Shown: piece by piece, positions 13,001 to 23,337 of the stretch
Position numbering within the stretch: position 1 is the stretch's first letter
Layout: every line of letters begins with the position of its first letter
NCBI RefSeq assembly: GCF_963675165.1
Contig: NC_087389.1
Coordinates: 344,001 to 408,000, forward strand
Source of the DNA: Halichondria panicea
Taxonomy: Eukaryota; Porifera; Demospongiae; Suberitida; Halichondriidae
Reading direction: 5' to 3'
DNA length: 64,000 bases
Position numbers and translations under genes: made by a program
Notes under the pieces: generated by a model
Told to the model about the DNA's origin: nothing
Databases searched by the model: none
The model's input: the letters and a program-made list of their open reading frames with translations, nothing else

Positions 13001-14422
13001 CCTCCAGACTTGCCCGAGGAAGGGCCACCATTGGACGATAGTTTTGATTTCCCCTCTCAGAGAGGCTCGCTACTACTGAGCACTCCACCTCAAGATGAAC
13101 TGTTGACCTCCATCTCAGAGCTACATCACTCCCCTGGTACCCAGGAGGGGGGTGGTCTCACGGAAGATACGTCTGAGCTGCTCCTGACGAGGGAACGGGA
13201 GAAGAGGCTAGTAGTTGCATTGATGAAAGGATTCAAGGGTCTCGGCTTTGGATTGAGCAAAGAGTTGTCTGGGCAACAAGGTTAGCACGAAAGCTATTTG
13301 ACAAAGTACTCTTGTGATTATTTAAACGGACACACATTTTTATCAGCTCGTAAATCTAATGTCACACGGCACATAAATAATGTTTCAATGTTTATAGGAC
13401 GCGGAGTATTTGTGAGAGCAGTAGTCGGCAACCCAGCCAAAAGTGATGGAAGAATTCAACCAGGAGATGAAATTATTCAAGTAAGAATGCAATTTGATAC
13501 AACAACAATCACAACATGTCCACACTTCCTGCAGGTTAATGATGAGAGTCTGATAGACCTCCCTCATAATGAAGTGTTGAGCATCCTTCGATCAGCACAA
13601 GGTACAGTCACACTGGTGATACGAAGAGACTTGGTCAAAGAAGACGAACCACCATTACCTCCCGAGAGTCCTCTACCCCTCGAGTACTCTGCACGACTGG
13701 AGCAAACTCGCACTGAGCGTCATAGCCCACCTCTTGAGAGATCACATGAGACAAGCCAAGAAACAACAGTACCCTCATCTACCCTTCCTCCTCAAGAAAG
13801 CACAACGTCTTTAGGGACTGATATTCCGCCACCTGTACCGTCAGCAAGTCTACTGCCTCAGGAGAGTTCCACCTCTCTGGAATTCGTGCCTCCAATACCT
13901 CCTCTTAGTCCCCTACCCATAGACAACACTAGATCTGTTGAACCTCCGGCTATGCCATTGTTGATGTTTCAAGAAAGCGTCACATCTCTGGAAACTGAAC
14001 TACCACCACCACCGCCTCCGTCAACAAGTCTACTGCCTCAGGAAAGTTCGACCTCTCTTAAAATTGAACCACCACTCAGCCCTTCATCTGTTGAACCTAC
14101 AAATAATATACACCCACAAGAAAATACATCGTCTTTAGAAACTGAACTACCACCAGCAGTTCCATCATCAAGGCTATTACAGCAAGAAAGCTCCACTTCT
14201 CTGGAGATGGGGCCACCAGTTCCCCCTCTTAGTCTGTTACCATCAGAGAGCATGACATCACTGGACCGCCTCGAACAAGAGGACACGAGCGAACCCATCC
14301 CTGACTCTTCGGATGATGGAGAGTCGGATTTGGACGACCTCTCTATGCCGCCCCTCCCCCCCTCTGATGATGAGGCCCCACCCCCTGGACCATACTCGCC
14401 ACTCCCACAGGACAATGACTAG
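4014..14422 (+). CDS. KIND-FERM-PDZ(x4) scaffold, FRMPD2/PTPN13-like, no phosphatase domain
   Basis: Twenty-six exons give 2137 residues: 4014-4134, 4358-4450, 4504-4580, 4636-4701, 4754-4936, 4992-5054, 5194-6989, 7184-7289, 7384-7479, 7533-7623, 7675-7745, 7893-8043, 8144-8277, 8614-8904, 8977-9044, 9189-9262, 9320-9673, 9739-9930, 10186-10308, 10425-10615, 10783-10842, 10912-11043, 12112-12372, 12632-13280, 13398-13480, 13535-14422. Residues 1-201 form a KIND domain (ILIALGGPLEERALWALLY). Residues 202-835 are a Ser/Pro-rich linker, mostly one exon. A FERM domain spans about 836-1160. Four PDZ domains follow, with carboxylate-binding loops GLGIRI, FGFAI, LGLRL and LGFGL. The tail is Pro-rich with QESxTSLE repeats. 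The order matches FRMPD2 and the front of PTPN13, membrane and junction scaffolds, but the stop at 14420-14422 comes with no PTP domain. Poly(A) signal AATAAA lies at 14541. Confidence 0.88.
8338..8557. mobile_element. MITE-like insertion with 15-bp terminal inverted repeats
   Basis: The 208-bp element at 8344-8551 begins AGGGTGTCATACAGG and ends with the perfect reverse complement CCTGTATGACACCCT. The flanking hexamer AGTACC occurs on both sides (8338-8343 and 8552-8557), consistent with a target-site duplication. The interior has runs of G and C and no reading frame. It lies in the intron between FERM-region exons 13 and 14 of the scaffold gene. A non-autonomous DNA transposon is the likely identity; the superfamily is not determined. 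Confidence 0.8.
10633..10740. repeat. Small fold-back element of the TAGCGGGTATA family
   Basis: TAGCGGGTATATA at the left is mirrored by TATAACCCGCTATA at the right, with inner complementary TTTTGGCG and CGCC blocks. The same terminal motif bounds elements at 45903-46092 and 54634-54800, so this is a dispersed MITE-like family. It lies in an intron of the KIND-FERM-PDZ gene. Confidence 0.65.
11085..11745. repeat. Diverged tandem copies of the 107-794 fold-back repeat family
   Basis: Two related units of about 310 bp start at the shared stretch ATCAATGGTTTGGAGACTCT (11097 and 11407). They share with the units at 107-794 the CCATGGTCC(G/A)AGGCCGAAAAATGACAAATTAG-type core and the hairpin arms around TCTAAGCTTTCAGAAAATC. 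They fill most of the intron between scaffold exons 22 and 23. Greater divergence than at 107-794 suggests an older insertion. Confidence 0.75.
11749..11841. repeat. 61-bp insertion flanked by perfect 16-bp direct repeats
   Basis: CTAGGTTGTGCCTAGC occurs at 11749-11764 and again at 11826-11841. The 61 bases between begin CTCGATCCCAGGCC, the same start as the hairpin insertion at 34182-34227. Long direct repeats of this kind resemble target-site duplications made by LINE machinery, so this may be a short retroposed RNA. This is inferred. Confidence 0.6.
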
Positions 14423-14725
14423 AGCAATACTACATACTCTTTTATCCACCGTAATTGCATGCTTTATGTTCATTCCATAATATAATTATAATTTTCATTA
14501 CCTATTAGTATTCCTCCAATATCCTTTAAATTAACATTAAAATAAAATGATTAATAATAATATTATTATTAATTGCACATGTGATAATAATATATACAGC
14601 ATGGTTAAAAATGATAATATATAATGAGAATACAAAATGCACATGAAATGAAATGAAAAGACATACTTGACACAGTACAATTATATTGGTGATCAGGTTA
14701 TGGGGTTCAATATTATTAGTCACAG
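14423..14725. other. Convergent intergenic region with 3' UTRs
   Basis: These 303 bases separate the stop codons of the KIND-FERM-PDZ gene (+) and the RasGEF gene (-). The region is very AT-rich and contains AATAAA at 14541-14546 for the plus-strand transcript. No further gene is seen. Confidence 0.6.
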
Positions 14726-17700
14726 CTATGTAGCCTCCCTCTCCACTGAGAGCTTGTAGGACACAGACTCAGAGTTGGGCTCCACATCGCAGATAGCACT
14801 CCTCAGGACACCGCTCTCCTTGACACCCATCGAGTAACCTAGCGATGCCACTTGGAAAGTGTTCAACATCTCAGTAGATGTCTTTGGTTCTTGAGAGTTA
14901 TTGTCAAGCAACTCGGCCGACTTACGAGACTTCTTTTTGAGTCGTCTTCGTTTTCCTCCATTGCTGCAGCTCTTAGAGCGTTGCAATCTCCAGCTTTTCT
15001 GTGTGGTGTCGTCTTGGCTCACATTTTCTTGTCCCAGCATGCATTGATCGTACTCTGGTGACAGGGGGCACACGTTCTCAGGATTCTCAGATTTTGCCCG
15101 GAACAGAGTCCTCATGGCTTTGTTGCGTTTTTTATCGGTCTTGCTAATAGGTGATTCAACATGGACTGCATCGCTGCCGTAATCGCTGGTGTGGTCAGAG
15201 TCGTAACACGTCATGCTATTAACATTCAAAGAGGAGGTGGGGGAATCCATATCTCCCTCTTCTTCTTCTTGGTCGTCGGAGAAAACAGAATCGAGGCTTT
15301 GCAAACTGGTGGAGAGTTTGGTCAGTTCGTTTAGTGTTCTGTCCAACACATCTTTCAAGGCAGGGTCCTCCTCGGTGTACGTGTTGAGTAGAGTTTCGTA
15401 GCTCTTGCTATGTTGTTCAAGACTAACGTAGATTTGGCTCAGTTCCAGTTGTGACTTCCTCACGTCGGAGTCTTTAGGAGTGTCCATGCAGAGCGTGGTG
15501 TGAGTGGAGCTCTTACGAAGAGAAGGAGATGGTCGGAACTCTATAGCTGAGTGGTGTCCAGAGTCGGTGGTGTGGCTACCATTGTCGTCGTGACCATCCA
15601 CCTCATCATCGTCATCGCTGAGACCCACAGAGGGAGGTGGGGAGAGACAGCTGCTGTCCGAGCTGAGAGACTTTGAGTGGTTGTCACTGTCAGAGGAGTC
15701 CTTTTTGGTAAGTACTGATTTGTAGCTGGTGTGAATGGGGCTGGTTGGTGCAGACACACTGAGATCGACTTTTAGACTGATCGTGAGATTATTTGAGGGT
15801 GTGGTTATGGGGCTGGAGGTGGTGTCTAGCGATGATGATCGAAGGTTTTGAGGGTTGAAGGAGGTCTTGAGGGATGAGAGAGGAGTACTCGCTTGCTTAT
15901 CCTCTCTAGCCTGGTTGTAGGAGTCGGTCTGAACAACCTGAGCGGGGGACAATACATGTTACAGCGTGTAGCTCCAAAACAACTATTTACATTGCATAAA
16001 CATCTCTTGTTATTCTGTGTAAAGATGTAATACTACACAATAACAGTTTTGTGTTTATGAAACAAGTGTGTACATTAATTGTGTGAGTGAGTGAGTGAGG
16101 GTGGCCAGTTGCACAAACAGAGGAGCACACTAACACACTAGTAAACTGACCCACACAGAGTGTGTGTATAGGGAACTAACAATCACCAGACTGTGTGACC
16201 AAGTAGACTAGGCTCTGTCCTATAGTGTATATGCACTGTGTACAACGGTAGGCATTCTGTCTACAATGCAAACTTTGCTAACCCACGATTATGAATATTC
16301 TAACAGAACATTAACCACACTCCTCCACAAGCTGTGTTTAGATACACAGGATTCCTGCCCAATGCAAAGTGTGTACAGTAGCCTATACAGTATTATGTAT
16401 TCAGATTTGCACTCTGCCCTCTGCTCTATTAACAAGTACAACCCCTCCACAGCAAAGCTACACCTCTCCTGCCCCACCCACCTGAGTGAGGAATTGGCCG
16501 AGGAAGGGAATGACGGGAGACCCAGAGGAGAGCTGGTCATCGAGATCACGTCGATACAGCTGCCAGTTCTCACACTCGGACATGAGGGCACACAAACGAT
16601 CGAAACGTCTGTAGAGACAACACATATACAATAGTCAAGTATGGGCAGTCAGGGCAAACAAACATCATTAATCCAATTTAAGATAAAATTTCATGCAACT
16701 CTGATCTCATATATTTGGAACGCTAATGCAACGCAATAGGCAGTACAAATAAATATCCAGTATCGTGTCTGCATGCAATCATCATCTTGGCCCGTAAGAT
16801 ACCAACAATGGTTTGGAATGCGACTATTAATCATGGAATCTAGTTACACTGTGTAAGACTAGAGCTCTGTATGTTTGGTGTCCGTTACATAAGAATGAAA
16901 GGCTAGCCGTGAAGTCGGCCAAAGTTAGTGATCAGTCAATATAAACAAAGGCCTGTATGTATAATTAATTGAGCCAATTAATAAAAGTAGCCAAATAAAA
17001 AAAACACGATTTACTTACTTTCTCTTGTTTGAGGTCACCTCCTTCCAGGTCTTGTTGAGCCTGTATATAGGTGTGGACTGTAGGCCAGCCAGCACTGCCT
17101 TGAGGGAGTTGTAGTTGTGGCTAGTGTACAGCTTGGATGCAATCTGTAAGAAAAGGGGAGCAAGATATAGTGTATTAGGTCCTCTACAAGAGTTGCCGTG
17201 GTGACAATGTACCCACAGTGTTGACCACATGTAGACAATCAGTAAGATAAGATTAGAGGACAACAAACATACAATTAATATAAATAAGCAAAAGGTGAAC
17301 TTTCTATGCCAATCGATATCCTAAAGGGGAGGTGAATAATTGTTAGCTGGTCACGGATCATTACACACACTCCCCTGAGGCCAGTTTGCCAAGTTCTAAA
17401 CACTAGCTAGGTGAGGTCAAGTTATAAAGCAGGTATGCGTTACATGTAGCTAGCTAGTTATTTAATCAATGGCCAGTAGTTATCACCTGACCATAACAAG
17501 ACCTGTGGGTAGCTCAATGGACACCGCAAAATAAATAGAGCACTTATAAAAGGAAAGGCCATGACCCGATCGATCATACACCCACACAAACCCTTAACTA
17601 CAAAGTGGTACATGTACATGTATGATCCCACACACACAGACAACACTATATCACCTCGTAGCAACAAGTAATATACGTTGAAGGACATATACATGTAGTT

Positions 17701-20700
17701 AAGTTAAGGCTAGTGGCTACAAAACTGCTCTGGAAGGATAATTCTTAGAATGGCTATTTTGGGGCTGATGTTAATTATGTAATTCCCAGAATCACTACAA
17801 GTCATGACACTTCAATGGGGAGATTCAACCAACATCAACAATTGTTAATATCTAGTTATTCTTTAAATTCCACACATGATGCGGGTATGTTCACACCCAA
17901 ACAAAAATTGTTTAAAAACAATGTCCTATAACGAGCAGCCATTACACTCCGTCAACGATGCTGTTAGTGCAAGCTCTAACCCAAATAAACATGAAAGGTC
18001 ATACGGGGCTCGTTTCGAAACAGACACAGCACATGACTATTGTAATGTAAGGGACACCCACTCACCTGAATGTAAGTTGTAATAACCTTGGCTCTGCCTT
18101 GTGGAGTCTTTTCCTCCAGGATCTCGCTTGGAATGAGTAGAGCTAGCTGGTTGAAGGATCGTACCATGGCCATTACGTTGGGGGCCAGCTTGTCCTGTGT
18201 GTGTGTGTGTGTGTGTGGGTGGATATGATCAGGGGGTGTGCAGGACGTAAACACTGGCTTCTCTAACTATCAACTGCCTTGAGGTCATATCTTTTAAGTT
18301 AGGAGTTAACCACAAGTTAAGAGGCTTCCATGCAACACTGCACTGTGACAGGAAGTGCCAAGGATTGTTTCTGCAGTTTCCTTAGAAACATCACACTTCA
18401 GCACGCTGCACGTCTCCTAGCACTAGCAATTGGAAGCCATTCTCTAAGAAATGAAGCCTTGTAACTACATCTAAACCTAACTAATGAAAATTAGGTAAAC
18501 TTAAATACAGACTTAAGTTAGTTCCGATTAGAAGAGATTAAAATGGTGCCCCACTCACCTTAGAATCTTTCTTCATCCAGGCCCCATTTTGCAGCTCTTC
18601 TGGTCCAATCTTTCGCAGGAGCTGTGCGTCCATGAGTGAGAGCTCCTCTGCCACCTCCTTTGGGGGGAACTGGTGCAGTTTCCTGGGCTCACCCGAGGGG
18701 CCAGAGGGACTGTGGTCATCACTGTCCAGGTTAAGGGGTACCTGTCAATACAGTGAGAGTGTTAGTAACTAAGTGCTTGGAAGGAGGATTGTAACATAAT
18801 GACTAATGGAAGGAAGGGTGAGAGCAAAGGGACTGCCAAACTTAATTTAGCACTGGCGTCTCGTCTGTGTGGCAGGATACTATACTTGTTGGAGCCTGTC
18901 TTATTGACTGACAAGAGTTAGGGGCTATTATACGCCCACACTATACACCGAGACACACTGACTGGCTGACCTTGATGGAGGAGGAGGACTGCCAGCGTCT
19001 GTGGAACAGTCTGAGCAGCTTAGGAGACTTGCTGGGTATCTTGCTCGGGGAGCCATGGCCTGCTGGGTACAGTACAGACACCATTATGACAGTAAATACA
19101 TGTAGTAACACAGCAACTACAGTGCTAAAACACTACTATTATTTAAGTCATGTGACAAAGTTGGTTATCACACGTTACACTAGTGTTAGTTAACACATTC
19201 TACTGACAGAGTTGTAACTAAAACAAGAGAATTGTCACAGTTTTTATAGTAAAGCCACACGTGAATGTGAGCAATTAACAGAGTAAATTGCTAACTAGTC
19301 AAATGCAAATTCATCAGTTTATTTCAGTGAGAAAAGCATTGTTAACCTCCCACTAACTATCTATTGACCTTACTCGTCAAATCGTGGCTAACAGACAGAC
19401 CAACAACAGAGAGCAATTGAGCCTGGTATGCAACCCACATAGCAGGCAATGAGGTGTAGAAAGGTCCTATAGCCTAACAACCATTCAGTGATCACCATAT
19501 AGCTGCGGTGTTAGGCACCCGGCACCACAAATTGACCATAACTGGTTGGAATGATCTATTTAAAAACTTAATTACACTCTAGGGCTGCATCTTAAAGTAC
19601 TTTTGAAAAACTCTATTAAAATACTATTACTTGAGAGGAAATGAAAGCCAAGAGCACAATTACAACAGTACAAGGGTACACCCTCAACAAGAATCTACAC
19701 AATGGGGTGTGTAATTGTGTTAAAAGGGGCCACATTGCATGCCCAATCAATTTCGTGGTCATGGCGACTTACTTGACTCGCTGGCGAGCCTGTCCTTCTT
19801 GCCCTTCTTGGTCCTGGGAAGTGTGCCACTGGACCCTCTGGTGAAGGAGGGGCCTCCCATCTCACTGCAAGAGTGCACACACACACACACTGTTAGCATT
19901 CCAGTATATAGGCCTGGGAATAACTGTGAGCTATAGTGCAGCATGAATAAACTTAGATTAGAGCTATGAATTTATCTACGATTCTTGGATACAAAACTGA
20001 AGCTATTATAGGAAACTGGACCTGGTGAATGACAAACCCAAGGTGTGCCACATGCAACCCTCTATATACATGTACATGTATAACATGCCGTCACATCTGT
20101 TGGCTTAATTATCCCACCCACACACCACTCACCTTGCCTCAGCCGAGGGAGAGGCTATGACCAGTGAAGTACTCAGTCCTGGGAGAGGGGTAGAGTTGGC
20201 AGACCGACTGTAGTAACTTCTTTCCCTCACATCCTCCAAGATTGGGTTAGTGGACGATTGAGAAGAGCTGCTCCTGTTAATGCCACCACGAGGAGAATAG
20301 ATCCGTTTCTTGTTTCGTACTTGAACGTGTCTGAGACGACCTTCAAAGGGATTGCTGTCCTCTGCAAAGGGTGAGGGTGTTCGGGATGTGGAGGGTGGGA
20401 GGGGTGTGGTTTCTTCATCAACCGCACTGGATCGTTTGTCAAGGTCACAAGATGAGGAGTTTTTTCGAGAAAAACGGTGCTTGGCTGAGCCTCGGTCTTG
20501 GAAGGAGCGTGCCTTGATTAAGCCACTGGGCATCTGAACAATACGAGAGTGTTCATTCTGAGGGTGTGTGTATGTCTCAATGAGAGGAGATCCCTGAGAG
20601 GGCAGGGGGAGTGGCCTCTGCACGGGGTGAGAGGGGGAGGAGTAGTCGTGAGTGTTGAGAGACTCTTCAGTGTGTTGGTAACTAGTAGACTGGCCAGCTG

Positions 20701-21172
20701 TACTAGTGCTGTCTCTCTCAGGTACGGGTACGGCTGGGCAAGGCTCCTTGTTTGTGGACTTCTTGCTCTTCTTGCCGAGCTTACAATGAGATATCTTGAG
20801 CAGCCATTCTCCAATGGTACACTTGGTGTTCCCACATATCTGGTAGGAGTACCTCAATATGGTGTCTGGAATAATGGCCGTGAAGGAGTTTGTCGTGAAA
20901 CTATGCATAGTGAATTCAGTTTGACTGAGTTTGTGTCTTCTCAAGAAGGAACGTCTATTACACTTGTCAGTTGGTTGCTTTAGCACTATAATTTCACAGT
21001 CTGTAGTCAATACCAATTGAACTCTGTGTATGAAGGATCCAGATTCTGTTCTTATCTCTGAGAACTGAGCAGTCAATAATACTTTGGAGCTTGCAAACAA
21101 TCTGTCTTCTTCCAATTCTCTGCTTGAGTACTGGAGTTGAGACCCAAGCGTTTTATCACAGTCTATCGTCAT
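14726..21172 (-). CDS. RasGEF-domain protein with PH-like N-terminus (ortholog not recognised)
   Basis: Eight exons (20133-21172, 19773-19864, 18971-19062, 18559-18741, 18066-18194, 17019-17143, 16482-16608, 14726-15937) give 999 residues. The first 130 or so residues look like a PH-type fold (HRVQLVLTTDCEIIVL), followed by a Ser-rich, basic linker. A Ras guanine-nucleotide exchange (CDC25-homology) domain starts near residue 440: LSLMDAQLLRKIGPEELQ, SFNQLALLIPSEIL, HNYNSLKAVLAGLQSTPIYR and VIPFLGQFLTQ are the conserved blocks. It probably loads GTP onto a Ras-family GTPase at the membrane. No Ras exchange motif (REM) was seen before it, and the last helices after FLGQFLTQ are not apparent. 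The remaining 400 residues are Ser/Thr-rich with acidic and basic clusters. I cannot place it in a named RasGEF subfamily. Confidence 0.8.
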
Positions 21173-21495
21173 GGTAGCTTTGGCGTCTTAGCGTCTGTAG
21201 CGTCACTGTGCCTCCAATGGAATGATAGAATAGTACAGTATAGTACACACACTGTATAGCTAGCTATAGAACATCTACTTGTAAATTTAATACTTATAAA
21301 CAACTGTGAACTGCATTGCATTTGCACGCCGCATTGTACCATTACACATTCCTGTGGTTGAATTATCACACATCAAAGAAAAGCAGCACTTTAGTGTGAC
21401 ACACCCACTCTATTAGCTAATTTTAGTATTAATTTTAGTGGGTGTGTCACTAATCTATACTGCCTTGGTACTTGTTCCACTACTACTTTAACTTG
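21173..21495. promoter_or_regulatory. Divergent promoter region between the RasGEF gene and ethanolamine kinase
   Basis: These 323 bases separate two start codons facing away from each other. They contain a perfect 14-bp inverted repeat, GTGACACACCCACT at 21396-21409 and its complement at 21437-21450, with a 27-base AT-rich loop. The palindrome may be a regulatory site or a small transposon remnant. No TATA box was recognised. Confidence 0.5.
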
Positions 21496-23193
21496 ATGGC
21501 AGACCCTGTGGTGCCGATGGAGGTGAAGCATGGGTCCATCTCCTGGAAGTATCTTCCAAGTGTACAGCTCACACTAGGCAAGCCCATACAAGACTTTCAG
21601 CGATACCTCCTCCCAATGGTCGGTGACGAGTGGGCAACCAGACAACTGGCCAGTAAATCATTTGATGCAGGGATCACTAATGCCCTGTATGCTGTGTTTG
21701 ATGCTGAGAAGGGTCTGAAAGGATCGCGAGATGATGTCATCTTGTTGAGAATCAACGGAAATGGAACAGACATATTGATTAGTCGTACTGATGAAGCAAT
21801 TTCCCTCGCTACACTGTATAAGAACGGCCTCTCTCCTCCTCTCTACGCTCAGTATAGCAATGGCCTCTGCTATGGATTTAATCCTGGGCGTCATCTCTCA
21901 CCAATAGAATTCACCGATCCCAAGTTTATGCGTCTCAATGCTCGAGTATTGGCGAAGCTACACTCAGTTGAAGTACCGACTAGTTTCCAAGGACGACCTC
22001 CACTGGTGTGGCACAAGTGTGACCAATGGATTGAGATGGCTCCACAAAAGTTCGATGATCCAGTCAAGCAAAAATAGTCAGTGATGAGATGAAGTTGGAA
22101 ACGCATGCATTCCACAGTTTTAATTATTAACAACATGTTATTTCCCCCCGCTCATAGTTTTGAAGAGGGTGTTGCATCCATTGCAATTCTCCGGAAGGAG
22201 CTAGTTGAGATGAAGGGGATACTCTCAGAATGTGTGTCTCCCATCGTCTTCTGCCACAACGACCTCCTCTGTGGGAACTTCATCTATGATGAGGACAAAG
22301 GTATGAAAAAACCCGTTGTGTTAGTCTAGGCCTCTAGCATCTGATTTTATTTTGTCTATAGAGCTTGTTAATACACAGTACATGTACAAGCATTTGCATT
22401 ATGCTATTTAAGGATTGTTAGAATATTAACAACATCAGTTAATTTAGCCTTTGTGTATACATATATGCATGTTGCCTTTGTGCCTTCCCATAGTAGAGGA
22501 GGAAGCTGGAAATTTGATACCATCATTAATTAATGTTCAGACAATATGAACGTGATAGACTTTGAGTATGCTGGACCCAACTACATGGCCTATGACATTG
22601 CCAACCACTTCTGTGAATTTGCCGGCATCGATAGTGTTGACTACACCCTCTACCCGAGCGAGGCCGTGCAGAGGGAGTGGCTAACTTGCTACCTGCAGGA
22701 GACAGCCATCATCAAAGGTGTCTGGATTGTGTATGACTAGTATACAGATCAGTGAAATCATCATTCATAATTGCTGTGCCATTGTTGTGATTAAGGATTA
22801 AGTCAATTCCATTAAACCACTGACCCCCCAGGTCAGTATCCTGCCTCTGTTGCCACTGAGGATGCTGTCACCTCTCTCTACCGTGAGGTCAACAAGTTTG
22901 CACTAGTAAGGCAGGAAATATATAGAAGCAACTGTAGACTATATTATAGTGATGATTTAACCACACACACGTATTCCCTGCCTGCAGAGTGCTCACCTGT
23001 TCTGGACTGTGTGGGCGTTGATACAAGCCGTACACTCAGCCATTGACTTCAACTATGCTGAGTAAGTCACCCACACTAGCAATAACTCATTCTCTATACA
23101 AGCTCATGACCTCCACCCTTTGCCACATGCAGGTACTCTGGTATCAGATTTGCAGAGTACAAGAGAAGAAAACAAGAGTTTCTTTCATTGTAA
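21496..23193 (+). CDS. ETNK1: Ethanolamine kinase
   Basis: Six exons (21496-22076, 22158-22300, 22541-22717, 22832-22905, 22988-23061, 23133-23193) encode 369 residues. The enzyme phosphorylates ethanolamine with ATP, the first step of the CDP-ethanolamine route to phosphatidylethanolamine in the cytosol. The kinase fold is shown by ITNALYAVFD (nucleotide loop), ILLRINGNGTD, the catalytic Brenner motif FCHNDLLCGNF, and the metal-binding VIDFEYAGPNYMAYDIANHF block typical of choline/ethanolamine kinases. NHFCEFAG and the C-terminal FAEYKRRKQEF agree with the ethanolamine rather than choline branch. Exon 1 ends inside a Tyr codon, so unspliced translation would hit TAG. ETNK1 versus ETNK2 cannot be separated outside vertebrates; the symbol is for the family. 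Confidence 0.92.
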
Positions 23194-23337
23194 CTATAAT
23201 TAAATAACTGTATAATTATCAAATTAGGTGTCAATTTGTTATTTACAATTTGTTATTCTGAACATAATTATTTCCATGTACAAACTGAGACAAACAAACA
23301 AGAATGGTGCAGTTAAATTAGGGAGTTCGCAACGAGA

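Noticed and set aside
23194-23337. A further exon between ETNK and KIF18
   Set aside because: Only 144 bases separate the two convergent stop codons, which is just 3' UTR space.
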